From a virus, in IMG/VR virus record IMGVR_UViG_3300049489_000464, positions 1-33,782 of that record: a stretch of DNA of 33,782 nt, one strand, 5' to 3'. A model generated the notes under the pieces. It made no database searches. It saw nothing but the letters and a program-made list of their open reading frames with translations, and was not told the DNA's origin. This document shows positions 17,601 to 23,575 of the stretch, piece by piece. Made by a program: the position numbers and the translations under genes. Positions within the stretch are counted from its first letter, which is position 1. Each line of letters begins with the position of its first letter.

Positions 17601-17948
17601 CATAGCCATCTCGAGATAAAGTCCGAGCTCGAATTGCTTCTGTATGCGACCGAAATCGAAGGTCGGAATAAAAGTACCTCCACCGAGAAGGGGGAGTGGA
17701 CTTAGATGCCACTTATCGATTCCCTTCTTCCCAGTGAAAGTACGTAGAGTTTTCTCGCCGAGGCCTATGACGATTCCAGGGTAGGGGCCGGGAACAGACG
17801 GACACAGACTTATCGAGATTGACTCTGAAGGCAAACCCGCTCTTTGGATTCGACTTCGGAGGAAATCTTCTTGCCATCCGCTGAGGAGTGATCCTGCGGA
17901 AGGAGCCGACGTTCTTATTTCATCGAGTACGATATTCACGTTAAGCAT
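14697..17948 (-). CDS. Family A DNA polymerase (PolA-like) interrupted by an intein
   Basis: The precursor has 1083 aa; removing the 338-aa intein leaves 745 aa, a normal length for phage PolA enzymes. Order: residues 1-125 resemble a degenerate uracil-DNA-glycosylase-fold module (VIGLGEKTLRTFTGKKGIDKW ... IPTFDF); a 3'-5' exonuclease with Exo I D159-V-E161, Exo II N215-F-M-Y-D219 and Exo III Y293-N294 joined after splicing to C633-R-D635; then the polymerase with motif A (D844 in VDLRQAESR), motif B (R901 ... K905-K906 ... Y913-G) and motif C (H1028-D1029-S1030). It is the replicative polymerase of the phage. ATG 17948 has no good ribosome site of its own, but a short upstream frame overlaps it. 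It is followed downstream by the 51-aa and DUF3987-like genes. Confidence 0.93.
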   Translation of the reverse strand: MLNVNIVLDEIRTSAPSAGSLLSGWQEDFLRSRIQRAGLPSESISISLCPSVPGPYPGIVIGLGEKTLRTFTGKKGIDKWHLSPLPLLGGGTFIPTFDFGRIQKQFELGLYLEMAMQRAADFARTPHTATPERFLLNPGIEETLTVLDRIKTEPEIAIDVETGYGQINTVGFAWSPSDAIAINVLPDRCGDTAYHELWRKIASVLRSPALKIFQNFMYDTSYFSAYGIRTEGEIYDTMHAMKVLWPELDSNLGNVGRIYTKRIYWKDDGKVEHEEGKKKDWGNVRDWGKHYAYNCLAKGMKVVTEKGLLSIDKIVKNKMPIKVRCYNEKTKCMEWGNITRWLEKREKANVNWVKLNTEEDGNKNGLLLTTDHNVLCQSGWKQAVNIVPGDNMITEGVCHNIGTIAGTFLGDSSIQVSTNVNRAYLTTMQISPELIRLKQNLFGGTVTSSWRETEYGANTFYSLYVPACAQLKHLSRLSIVSLLQKLTPLGLALWIMDDGCKQKSKYPHMKLALQSYSQEERNLILSFFRSRYSAKASVDKAGNLSMSGAMSRKVCAELGCFFVPSMRYKMSHPGPEYSLADCMTYASKPGRKEIMVTGVSRERKKKRGYKTSYCITVNGNGNFLTEYGIVANCRDTAGTIESSRNQRTDLRERGLEDFYKSYTTKLVDCAREMCATGMPLDLDRRASLQVEIESRIKTLTTDFHAKVGAELNPNSPAQVKKWLLAAGVSLPKKYDKSADSYKETADSNAIKKIRIKKDLPGLSELQEIKTLGKALSSYINFEARSDGRLSYSLNITGTETLRWSGGKDPWGRGFNIQTIPKEGGDVSIKSMFLAPEGHSFIEVDLRQAESRFVAYDSADSQLIEMLESGADVHSHVGNAILRHMGRDPSAIDRDEFKRTWRQLGKKAGHGLNYGMKASVFADTVFNELDMVISRKDAEMITEAYYGLFPGIPRWHAWIRRELYMKRKLTTPTGWERYFYGRPGTDMFKEAAAFRPQHTIPFLTNHLMLHLCDLRSQGKLKFQLIDQVHDSLTLLTTDAGIEDIARVCLDTKAGHPAIDLPGGRMYIPRECKAGKRMSELKEII
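16053..17066 (-). mobile_element. Intein with LAGLIDADG homing endonuclease, in the polymerase gene
   Basis: The 338-aa element begins with Cys295 (CLAKGMKVVT, block A) and ends with Asn632 (FLTEYGIVAN), followed by extein Cys633. Block B has the T-x-x-H signature (TTDH, intein residues 75-78). Two LAGLIDADG-type motifs are present: IAGTFLGDSS near residue 110 and PLGLALWIMDDG near residue 194, each with the metal-binding acidic residue. Block F (SYCITVNGNGNFL) lacks the usual Asp and His, and the penultimate residue is Ala instead of His. The segment looks more AT-rich than the surrounding exteins, a sign of separate origin. Splicing would rebuild the sequence YN-CRD. Confidence 0.92.
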
Positions 17949-18015
17949 AAGGTGAGACCAGTCCCATTACGTCAAGCGGATGTTTATTCTGGGAAGATAA
18001 CTTCAGTTGATTCAT
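17941..18015 (-). CDS. Possible 24-aa leader ORF coupled to the polymerase
   Basis: ATG at 18015 is preceded by GAGG eight bases upstream and opens a 24-codon frame ending PYA-stop at 17941, overlapping the polymerase ATG (17948) by eight bases. The polymerase itself has no recognisable ribosome site, so reinitiation from this short frame would explain its expression. The peptide has no recognisable features. It may be chance; listed at low confidence. Confidence 0.3.
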   Translation of the reverse strand: MNQLKLSSQNKHPLDVMGLVSPYA

Positions 18016-18052
18016 GGAACTGGCCTCGAGGGTTTCTATTGTTTCGTTTAAA

Positions 18053-18436
18053 TTACATGTTCAGTCGTTTTACGCGCTTCACGTCTGTGTAGCCAGTTGG
18101 CTCGCCTGTCTTGCGGTCGATTCCGTCCGTGACTTCGACTGCGACTTGTTTACCGACTAATTGCTCAGTGTCGAATTCACCAGCGAGTGAAGTACCGACT
18201 GCGGCCATGTAAACTTGCTGAAGAGTGAATGCTCCGCGACCTGACGTAGCGGTCTTCTGGAAAATCCGGCGTCCGTTATTCTTCGGATTATCTTCGCCGT
18301 AAGTTTCATATTCCCAGTTTACGTAAGTGCCGCCATTCGGCCACTCTTTCACTGTTCCACTTTTAATGATGCACTTGTAAGTTCCCGGTGCTACCGAGTC
18401 TTGTACTTCATCGAAGTTTGGTTTAATTAGTGCCAT
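18053..18436 (-). CDS. DUF669-like single-strand DNA-binding protein
   Basis: This 127-aa protein follows AAGGAG before ATG 18436. It has the DUF669 layout: VAPGTYKCIIKSG near residue 16, a W-x-Y strand (YVNWEYETY) near 39, GRRIFQKTATSGRGAF near 54, a short helix, and LVGKQVAVEVTDGIDRKTGEPT near 93. Members are found beside recombination ATPases and polymerases in phages and are thought to coat single-stranded DNA. Its position between the Sak4-like ATPase and the polymerase supports this. Confidence 0.75.
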   Translation of the reverse strand: MALIKPNFDEVQDSVAPGTYKCIIKSGTVKEWPNGGTYVNWEYETYGEDNPKNNGRRIFQKTATSGRGAFTLQQVYMAAVGTSLAGEFDTEQLVGKQVAVEVTDGIDRKTGEPTGYTDVKRVKRLNM

Positions 18437-18483
18437 TGTATTCTCCTTTTGTTTTGGGGTCTTTCGACCCAGTTGGTTGTGGA

Positions 18484-18735
18484 TTAAATTACGTCCGGAT
18501 TGAGCATTGACTGCGGTAGTCGTCGCATCCGTTCGTAGTGATTTAGTGCGCGCAGTTCGTCTCTGATCTCGCAGAGAATTCCGAACATCAGTGCCGTTTC
18601 GATGTGCGACTTGATCGATCCGTGATCGTAATTAATCGAGCCTTTCGATAGCTCCGGCGTTAGTACACGGACGTCATTCATGAGTCCTTCGACTACGTCT
18701 TTGATCTTTGGATTTACTTTGTTGTCGTTAAACAT
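18484..18735 (-). CDS. 83-aa helical protein of unknown function
   Basis: ATG 18735 is preceded by AAAGGAG. The protein is helical and mixed in charge, with a central KSHIETALMFGILCEIRDELRAL amphipathic helix and a basic MRRLPQ stretch near the end. I do not recognise a family. It lies between the Sak4-like ATPase and the DUF669-like protein with 13 bp and 47 bp spacers, so a recombination accessory role is likely but not shown. Confidence 0.6.
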   Translation of the reverse strand: MFNDNKVNPKIKDVVEGLMNDVRVLTPELSKGSINYDHGSIKSHIETALMFGILCEIRDELRALNHYERMRRLPQSMLNPDVI

Positions 18736-18748
18736 GGTGTGATCTCCT

Positions 18749-19480
18749 TTATCGTTTCTTTGTTAGTTCGGCGTAAGATAATTCGACGGGATTAGGAAGG
18801 CGCGGGATCTGACTGCGGCAGAATTCGTAATAGCTGTCTGATTTAGTCTGCGCGTAGGGTTTTCCGTCCTTCATGAAACTGCGGTAGACTTCCTCGAAGT
18901 AAATTGGAAGTTCGTTTCCGAAAGCTCCGTCCATGAGTGGTGTTCGCATGATCTCGCCTGTGAGATCGGAGCGATCTGTCTTTATGTGTGCGGTCATGAC
19001 GATGTTCATTGGAAGAGAGAGAAGTCCCGGAATGAGTTTCGCGAACTCGCGTTTCAGTATTCCGTAATCGGACATTGTCGGTTGAACACCTTGCGCGGAA
19101 GAGACGCGCTTCACTCCAGGGTTTGACTTAATGATGTGCGAGAGAACGGCACTGCTGAATGTAGTCGCCGAGTCTATGATCAGTGTTTTGAACTTCATTA
19201 CTCCGGCTTTTTGCTGCGTGCCGAGTTCGTCGATGATTTTCATCAGTTCCGTGATTGGGTCAGATCCGTCGAGTTTCTTCGAGAGATTCTTCACTTCGAC
19301 GTTTTCGAGCCTTTCCTTGTCGCTCGCATACCATGCGGCAGCGGAGTTGATCTTATTGTCAAAATCGAGTGCGAGTATTGGATAGGGAAAACCAACTGCA
19401 CAGCATGTCTTTGTCGTTCCGGGTGCTCCGACGAGTAGCAGTTTAATGTGCTCACTCGGTTTAATTTCACTTAGCTTCAC
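18749..19480 (-). CDS. Sak4-like RecA-fold recombination ATPase (GTG start)
   Basis: This 243-aa protein begins at GTG 19480 behind AAGGAG. Walker A is GAPGTTKT (G18-T25), with Thr where the common motif has Gly before Lys24. Walker B is KTLIIDS, with D103. A possible sensor segment is NIVMTAHIKTDRS (H165). This is the small single-domain RecA-core ATPase family that phage annotators call Sak4, which promotes annealing/exchange with a phage ssDNA-binding protein. The gene overlaps the preceding restriction-fold-like gene by 14 bases and precedes the DUF669-like gene, the usual partnership. Confidence 0.8.
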   Translation of the reverse strand: MKLSEIKPSEHIKLLLVGAPGTTKTCCAVGFPYPILALDFDNKINSAAAWYASDKERLENVEVKNLSKKLDGSDPITELMKIIDELGTQQKAGVMKFKTLIIDSATTFSSAVLSHIIKSNPGVKRVSSAQGVQPTMSDYGILKREFAKLIPGLLSLPMNIVMTAHIKTDRSDLTGEIMRTPLMDGAFGNELPIYFEEVYRSFMKDGKPYAQTKSDSYYEFCRSQIPRLPNPVELSYAELTKKR

Positions 19481-19964
19481 TGATGATCTCCTTAAGTTGG
19501 GGAATTAATTCTTCTATTGGTTTAGTTTTAGCTAGTGGAACGATGTACGCAGGGACGGGAATGTTTCGCCTGAAATATTTATCGTTCTTAGCGTCTTTAA
19601 CTTTTATGTAATGCAGAAAGGTGATCTTGTTCCCGCCGTCTATGCAGGTAACGAGAAAACAATCATCCTCGTGTTTGGGTTTCACGAGCGCATTCTTGTA
19701 GTCTTTATCTGTTACATGAAAACGGCATCCCATTAAATCACGTCCGCGTCTGACGTCAGGATTATGACCCTCTTCAATATCACATGTGAATGGTACGTTC
19801 AGGAGAACGGAAAAAGCCATTCGCGCTTTAATCTCAGCGATATTGTATTTTAGCGTATTATTCCACACTGATTGCGCTCTGTTCTTGAGTGCATAGTCAT
19901 TTCTACGTCTGCCATTCTCAGTCACTTCATTTAATTGCGCATCAGTGAGTTCTATTTCGATCAT
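19467..19964 (-). CDS. Phage protein with restriction-endonuclease-like layout
   Basis: This 165-aa protein starts at ATG 19964, overlapping the nuclease stop as ATGA. Its layout is: helix with E49-x-K-A-R-M-A-F (start of a resolvase/restriction-fold helix), a loop GHNPDVRRGRDLMG, strands with HVTDKDYKNALVKPKHEDDCFLVTCIDGG, then a Lys-rich part and an IPVPAYIVP end. Many phage replication loci hold a protein with the same order (E-helix, N-x-D loop, D..LV.P strand, AK..Y..P). A PD-(D/E)XK fold is suspected, but the expected active-site Lys after the second acidic residue is not clear, so it may be inactive or use a variant site. Confidence 0.5.
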   Translation of the reverse strand: MIEIELTDAQLNEVTENGRRRNDYALKNRAQSVWNNTLKYNIAEIKARMAFSVLLNVPFTCDIEEGHNPDVRRGRDLMGCRFHVTDKDYKNALVKPKHEDDCFLVTCIDGGNKITFLHYIKVKDAKNDKYFRRNIPVPAYIVPLAKTKPIEELIPQLKEIISEAK

Positions 19965-21001
19965 ACTTCCCTCGCGAATTTATTATTAAGTAATGTCTCG
20001 CGCATGTTCTTAGGGACGGAACATACGGATCTGTAAGAGCAGCTTCCATATGCCGTGCATGCTCCAGTCGGACCCTGCGGCCAATTGTCCGTCTTTTTCG
20101 CCGTGAGATAAGATCTCACCGTATGCAGGAGTGCTTCGCGAAAGTCCGCGAAGTCATCCTCATTTCGCTCAGTGATCTGTCGTGGAAAGCTGACGCCTTT
20201 CGCTTTTTCGGTCTTAGGCTTAGACTTCTTTTCGACTATGTTCACCATGAATCGATTCGTGTCGATGCCGAGGACTTCTCGCGCTCCGAGAAGATAGCCT
20301 GTGTATTGGTGATTCGGTTTCTCACGATCGAAGTAAGAGCTGCCGCCGAAGTTGAGAAATCCTGCGGTCTTATGATCCGCCGGAATGAGATCGCCTGTCG
20401 TGACGTGACGGAGGACGACATCGATCGTTCCGAAGAGTTCGATGATTAGCGAGTCGTCTTCGTGAACGACGAGTGAGAATTTCTTTTCGACGAAGTATTC
20501 TCCGCTTTCCGTGCGATACGCCACGTATGGATCATCGATGTATGCGCGGAAGTATGAATGAAGAATCCACATACCGTTATATATGGAGTGTTTGTCCGTC
20601 TCCGAAAGTGGAGCAAGAGGAGCCGCTGCTTCGATGAAGGCTCGTGTCGCGCGCAGGCAGAGATCACTCTCATCGCCGTCGACTCGATTACCGAAAGACA
20701 TAAGTTCCATTGTGTCGAGTTTTGGAATTTTACGCTCGGAGATTTCTCCCGCGTAGAATACTTCAAGTGCTTTATGAAATGCCGAGCCAAAGAGAGTCGC
20801 TGTGCTTTCGTCTTGCGGCTTCCAGCGTTCTTCGAGGAGATATTTCGCTTTACGAAGACAATTCTGAATCACGTCCATCGATGAGTAATTAATGCGAACG
20901 AAAGTTTTTCCATTGCGCTCTCCTACTGAGATCATCTCTTTTGGTATTTTCGGGATCGCAAGAACAGAAACGTCAGCGACTTCAACTTGTACGATTGCCA
21001 T
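19961..21001 (-). CDS. Cas4/RecB-like PD-(D/E)XK nuclease with Fe-S cysteines
   Basis: This 346-aa protein starts at ATG 21001 behind GGGGAG. It carries the RecB/Cas4 nuclease set: GSAFHKALE (H76), D194 in FGTIDVV, D209-H-K211 in LIPADHKTAG, and Q232-Y-T-G-Y236 as the QxxxY motif. One cysteine precedes the fold (C48) and three follow it as C315-x5-C321-x5-C327, the pattern of the [4Fe-4S] clasp of Cas4 and AddB. It probably resects DNA ends from the 5' or 3' side so that the Sak4/DUF669 pair can act. There is no adjacent CRISPR array. It heads the replication operon. Confidence 0.85.
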   Translation of the reverse strand: MAIVQVEVADVSVLAIPKIPKEMISVGERNGKTFVRINYSSMDVIQNCLRKAKYLLEERWKPQDESTATLFGSAFHKALEVFYAGEISERKIPKLDTMELMSFGNRVDGDESDLCLRATRAFIEAAAPLAPLSETDKHSIYNGMWILHSYFRAYIDDPYVAYRTESGEYFVEKKFSLVVHEDDSLIIELFGTIDVVLRHVTTGDLIPADHKTAGFLNFGGSSYFDREKPNHQYTGYLLGAREVLGIDTNRFMVNIVEKKSKPKTEKAKGVSFPRQITERNEDDFADFREALLHTVRSYLTAKKTDNWPQGPTGACTAYGSCSYRSVCSVPKNMRETLLNNKFAREV

Positions 21002-21122
21002 TTAATCTCCCCAGATTATTTTTCTTTGCGTGATCAGGAATAATCGACGCGGACGGGGCGATCAATATATTTATTTCATGACGCTGTGAATTTATTGCTT
21101 GATATTTCGCGGGGCGGAAAGT

Positions 21123-21153
21123 AAAAAGCGCGACCTCAGCCGCGCCCTCTTTT
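21123..21153 (-). terminator. Intrinsic terminator below the 103-aa gene
   Basis: Read leftward, GCGCGGC, loop TGAG, GTCGCGC (one G-T pair) is followed by TTTTT at 21127-21123. It lies 26 bp after the stop of the leftward gene ending at 21179. On the other strand the same stem is followed by CCTCTTTT, so it may work weakly in both directions. Confidence 0.75.
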
Positions 21154-21178
21154 GTTTAAATTCTTAAATTAAATGAAA

Positions 21179-21490
21179 TTAGCTAAACTGTCCGACTGCG
21201 ATAACGGAGACACTTGCTCCTGTCGTAATCTTCCATGCTCCACTGACGCTAGGTACGCCGAGCTCTATGACTATTGGGGCAAGGCTCGGTAAGGTGCCCG
21301 AGACAAATACGGATATAGAGGTCGCATTATCGAGAAGTGTTACTGCTCCCGCCGTGACCGTTGCGGGAATAATGATCAGCCGTTCGATTATGTCGCCCGT
21401 CTTTCCGGTCGCTCCGAGAGCTTGTGCCGTCTGACTTGCTGCGACTGTTTCGTACTTAGTACGGTAGCCTAATTTTGGACTTAATCCCAT
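21179..21490 (-). CDS. 103-aa virion-type beta protein, stand-alone cassette
   Basis: ATG 21490 follows AGGGGG. The protein shows repeated Thr/Val/Gly strands: ETVAASQTAQALGATGKTGD near residue 15, ERLIIIPATVTAGAVTLLD, IVIELGVPSVSGAWKITTG and the end SVSVIAVGQFS. This pattern recurs in small proteins of phage head cassettes (decoration, head fibre or receptor-binding helpers). Here it is alone on the leftward strand, between the lysis and replication modules, with a good promoter upstream and a terminator downstream. The function is inferred from pattern only. Confidence 0.7.
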   Translation of the reverse strand: MGLSPKLGYRTKYETVAASQTAQALGATGKTGDIIERLIIIPATVTAGAVTLLDNATSISVFVSGTLPSLAPIVIELGVPSVSGAWKITTGASVSVIAVGQFS

Positions 21491-21509
21491 AAATTCCCCC
21501 TAAAGATTT

Positions 21510-21538
21510 AGCCTATTCGCCCCCGATGTCAGTGTCAA
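21510..21538 (-). promoter_or_regulatory. Sigma70-type promoter, leftward
   Basis: Read leftward: a perfect -35 TTGACA (21538-21533), a 17-bp spacer, and TAGGCT as -10 (21515-21510; matches TATAAT at T, A and final T). The start point would fall near 21503, 13 bp before the ATG at 21490, just including the AGGGGG ribosome site. The -35 and spacing are ideal, the -10 is poor, so this may be activator-dependent or moderate. Confidence 0.55.
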
Positions 21539-21701
21539 CTGTGCGTGGAAGGGGGGCGCTTACGTTCGCTCAGCGTCTTCAGTGTTACCCGCTCTTGAGC
21601 GTTAAGGGGAACGAACAGGGCTAAAGTCTAAAGTACATATTACCGAAACAGTCCAGTAGCGCACTTTCGACGACGATGCGAAAATCAAAAGCGGAGGACT
21701 T

Positions 21702-22136
21702 ATGAATTTTCAACGTATGATGACGCTTCCGATTGAAGAGTGTGAGCATTTTCTATGGGGGGAAGCTCTGTGGCTTTCCCAGTGGAAGATCTTTGCGCTG
21801 CCACATGAAGAGATTGAACGTAACATAATAAGTACGGCACGGACGATGCAGCTCTTGCGAAATTTCCTTCAGACGCCTCTCCGGATTACTTCATGGTATC
21901 GACCGGAGGAGTATAATGCTTTCATCGGAGGGGCGAAACGCTCTCAGCATATGCTCGGACGCGCTGTGGATTTTCAGGTCTATGGAATCGACTCCGATGC
22001 GATCAGGGCGAAGCTCCTTCCACATCTCGCGGACTTTAATATACGCATGGAAGATCTGCCGGGGTCTTCATGGATTCACGTCGACACGGCATGTACTAAT
22101 CTAACGCCCGAGGAATCGCGCTTCTTTAAACCCTAA
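21702..22136 (+). CDS. Endolysin, M15-type D-Ala-D-Ala/L-Ala-D-Glu peptidase
   Basis: This 144-aa protein begins at ATG 21702 behind GGAGG. The zinc-binding set of the peptidase M15_3 group is complete: S81-Q-H83-M-L-G-R-A-V-D90 and the later strand SWIHVD with H126. The preceding SWYRPEEYN (R67) is the typical lead-in. It cleaves peptidoglycan cross-linking peptides. There is no signal peptide, so release depends on a holin; a two-helix holin-like gene overlaps its stop. It is at the head of the rightward lysis cassette. Confidence 0.9.
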   Translation: MNFQRMMTLPIEECEHFLWGEALWLSQWKIFALPHEEIERNIISTARTMQLLRNFLQTPLRITSWYRPEEYNAFIGGAKRSQHMLGRAVDFQVYGIDSDAIRAKLLPHLADFNIRMEDLPGSSWIHVDTACTNLTPEESRFFKP

Positions 22137-22147
22137 TGGAGGAATTT

Positions 22148-22348
22148 ATGCATAAGAAACTCAGCTCACGGAAATTCTGGCTCGCACAGCAGGTCGTTTT
22201 TCTCAGCGTTAGCGTTCCGCTTCTTTTTAAGCACATGGAGATCTCGGAGTCCGTTACGCTGATCGCCATGGGCGTTATCGCCGGAGCAGGCACCCTTTAC
22301 GGTGTCGTCAATACTATCGATAAGCGTCTTAACGGTGGAGTTAGCTAA
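22148..22348 (+). CDS. Holin-like protein with two membrane helices
   Basis: The ATG at 22148 is chosen over the one at 22136 because GGAGG lies 5 bases before it. The 66-aa product has a basic start (MHKKLSSRK), membrane helix 1 at about 10-27, helix 2 at about 36-54 rich in Ala/Gly, and a charged tail. Size and topology fit class II-like holins that open the inner membrane for the endolysin. Its stop overlaps the next ATG (TAATG). Confidence 0.7.
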   Translation: MHKKLSSRKFWLAQQVVFLSVSVPLLFKHMEISESVTLIAMGVIAGAGTLYGVVNTIDKRLNGGVS

Positions 22349-22581
22349 TGCATGATGATCTAATAAAAATACTAGCTTTATTTTTCTGTGGCATCGTAGG
22401 CTATTTATGGGCATGGCGGAAACATAAGGATGAAACACAGGCGAATATTACTCGCTTACTCGTGGAGGAAGCTAATGATAAGGAAAAGACAGGTATCATT
22501 GTACGAAATTCTTCTGTGCGTTCTCTCATTCTTAGTGCTAACGAGCGGCTGCGCAAGCGGCGCGACGCTCACCGGAAGTGA
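22348..22581 (+). CDS. Small single-span membrane protein, possible inner-membrane spanin subunit
   Basis: This 77-aa protein has a membrane helix at about residues 6-24 (IKILALFFCGIVGYLWAW) followed by a charged helix (ETQANITRLLVEEANDKEK) and an Arg-rich end. It starts at the base where the holin-like gene stops. Its last 107 bases overlap the start of the lipoprotein gene in the +1 frame, the arrangement known from nested Rz/Rz1 pairs. It is shorter than usual i-spanins, so it may instead be an antiholin or a second holin. Confidence 0.6.
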   Translation: MHDDLIKILALFFCGIVGYLWAWRKHKDETQANITRLLVEEANDKEKTGIIVRNSSVRSLILSANERLRKRRDAHRK

Positions 22582-22816
22582 TTGGGAGACTGCACTTGAG
22601 TCCGGAGAGCGAGCGCCCTATTCGGGCGTTCTGATCCCGGAGGATTCTTATCGCTACTATCAGGAAGACAGTGCGCTCTACCCGGCCTGTGTCGAACGTC
22701 TGAAAGAGGCGAAGTGCGCGCAGCCTAATGAGCCATGGTTTTCTCCCCGTCAGCTCAGCTTTCTCCTCAGTGGTGTCGTCCTCGGACTGATCACCGCATC
22801 GAAGACAGGGCGCTAA
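22475..22816 (+). CDS. Lipoprotein with C-terminal membrane helix, spanin candidate
   Basis: ATG 22475 has GGAGGA 5-6 bases upstream, better than the in-frame ATG at 22430. The 113-aa product has a basic N-terminus, a hydrophobic signal and the lipobox-like LTSGC with Cys26. After about 65 periplasmic residues (including APYSGVLIPEDSYRYY) it ends in a second hydrophobic segment, LSFLLSGVVLGLITASK. An outer-membrane lipid anchor plus a C-terminal inner-membrane helix is the topology of unimolecular spanins such as T1 gp11. It is nested in the +1 frame over the previous gene and stops one base into the next start (TAATG). Confidence 0.7.
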   Translation: MIRKRQVSLYEILLCVLSFLVLTSGCASGATLTGSDWETALESGERAPYSGVLIPEDSYRYYQEDSALYPACVERLKEAKCAQPNEPWFSPRQLSFLLSGVVLGLITASKTGR

Positions 22817-23193
22817 TGGAAAAGTTTAGCACTCCTCTTCTTATCGCACTGTTCGGAATCGTTGGTTACTTTTTGCGAGATCTGCTCTCTGATATTAAGA
22901 CGACACAGAAGGAGCATGGAACGGCACTCAGTACGCTCCGGACGCATATCGGTCGAATCGAAGAGCGGCAGACGACGCAGAATTCAATTCTTATTGAACT
23001 TCAGCGCGGAGTTACGGCGACAGCGGAGATTCAGCGCGAGACGAAAAGCATTCTCGATCATAATCTATATGAACTCAGGCAGCAGATTAAAGAGCAGGCG
23101 GACGAACAATTCGTGCAGAAGCAGAATTTCGGCAAGATTATCGTCATAGTCCAGAAACTTTATGCGGCGACAAAGAATGGCTCAAGTAAATGA
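22816..23193 (+). CDS. Membrane-anchored coiled-coil protein, Rz-like candidate
   Basis: Translation most likely starts at ATG 22816, which overlaps the lipoprotein stop. The 125-aa protein has one N-terminal membrane helix (residues 5-20, TPLLIALFGIVGYFL) and then a long charged coiled coil to about residue 110. This is the architecture of inner-membrane spanins. With the lipoprotein just upstream the two could form a pair, though the usual order is i-spanin first. An alternative is a tail-length or membrane-tether function. Confidence 0.65.
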   Translation: MEKFSTPLLIALFGIVGYFLRDLLSDIKTTQKEHGTALSTLRTHIGRIEERQTTQNSILIELQRGVTATAEIQRETKSILDHNLYELRQQIKEQADEQFVQKQNFGKIIVIVQKLYAATKNGSSK

Positions 23194-23302
23194 GCTGCGC
23201 TGACGATACATCAGCAGGTTGTTCTCGTGTTCACCATGATTGCTCGGTCATTCGCACGTTCCAACGGTCGGATGATCGGGCGATCCTCTTCTCGGCGGAC
23301 GT

Positions 23303-23575
23303 ATGACACTTCTTAAGATTAACGGAGAATTCTATTTTGCCGTAACTTGGGGTGCCGAGTATGAGGACGATAAACTTCCTCCCTCGCGTAATCCCCGCAT
23401 GCCGAGTACTCCAGCTGAATTCGATCAGGCGCTTTTTGAATTATGTTGGGCGCTTCAGAGCTGTGCTGAGGCTATTGAGGTATTTGCGGATTTCGAAGAG
23501 TGCCCCGTCTGTCTTGCACGAAAAGGCGACTCCGGTAAGATTATGCATAAAGCGCCTTATTTTATGATCAATTAG
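23303..23575 (+). CDS. 90-aa acidic protein of unknown function
   Basis: The frame from ATG 23303 encodes an acidic protein with a central helix (FDQALFELCWALQSCAEAIEVF), then DFEECPVCLARKGDSG containing a C-x-x-C pair, and the end YFMIN. The ribosome site is weak, so the start is uncertain. It ends at 23575, overlapping the stop of the convergent leftward gene by four bases. Composition looks like real coding sequence, but I do not recognise it. Confidence 0.5.
   Translation: MTLLKINGEFYFAVTWGAEYEDDKLPPSRNPRMPSTPAEFDQALFELCWALQSCAEAIEVFADFEECPVCLARKGDSGKIMHKAPYFMIN

Noticed and set aside
19961-21001. Cas4-like nuclease as part of a CRISPR system
   Set aside because: No CRISPR repeats or other cas genes are present; the neighbours are phage recombination genes.
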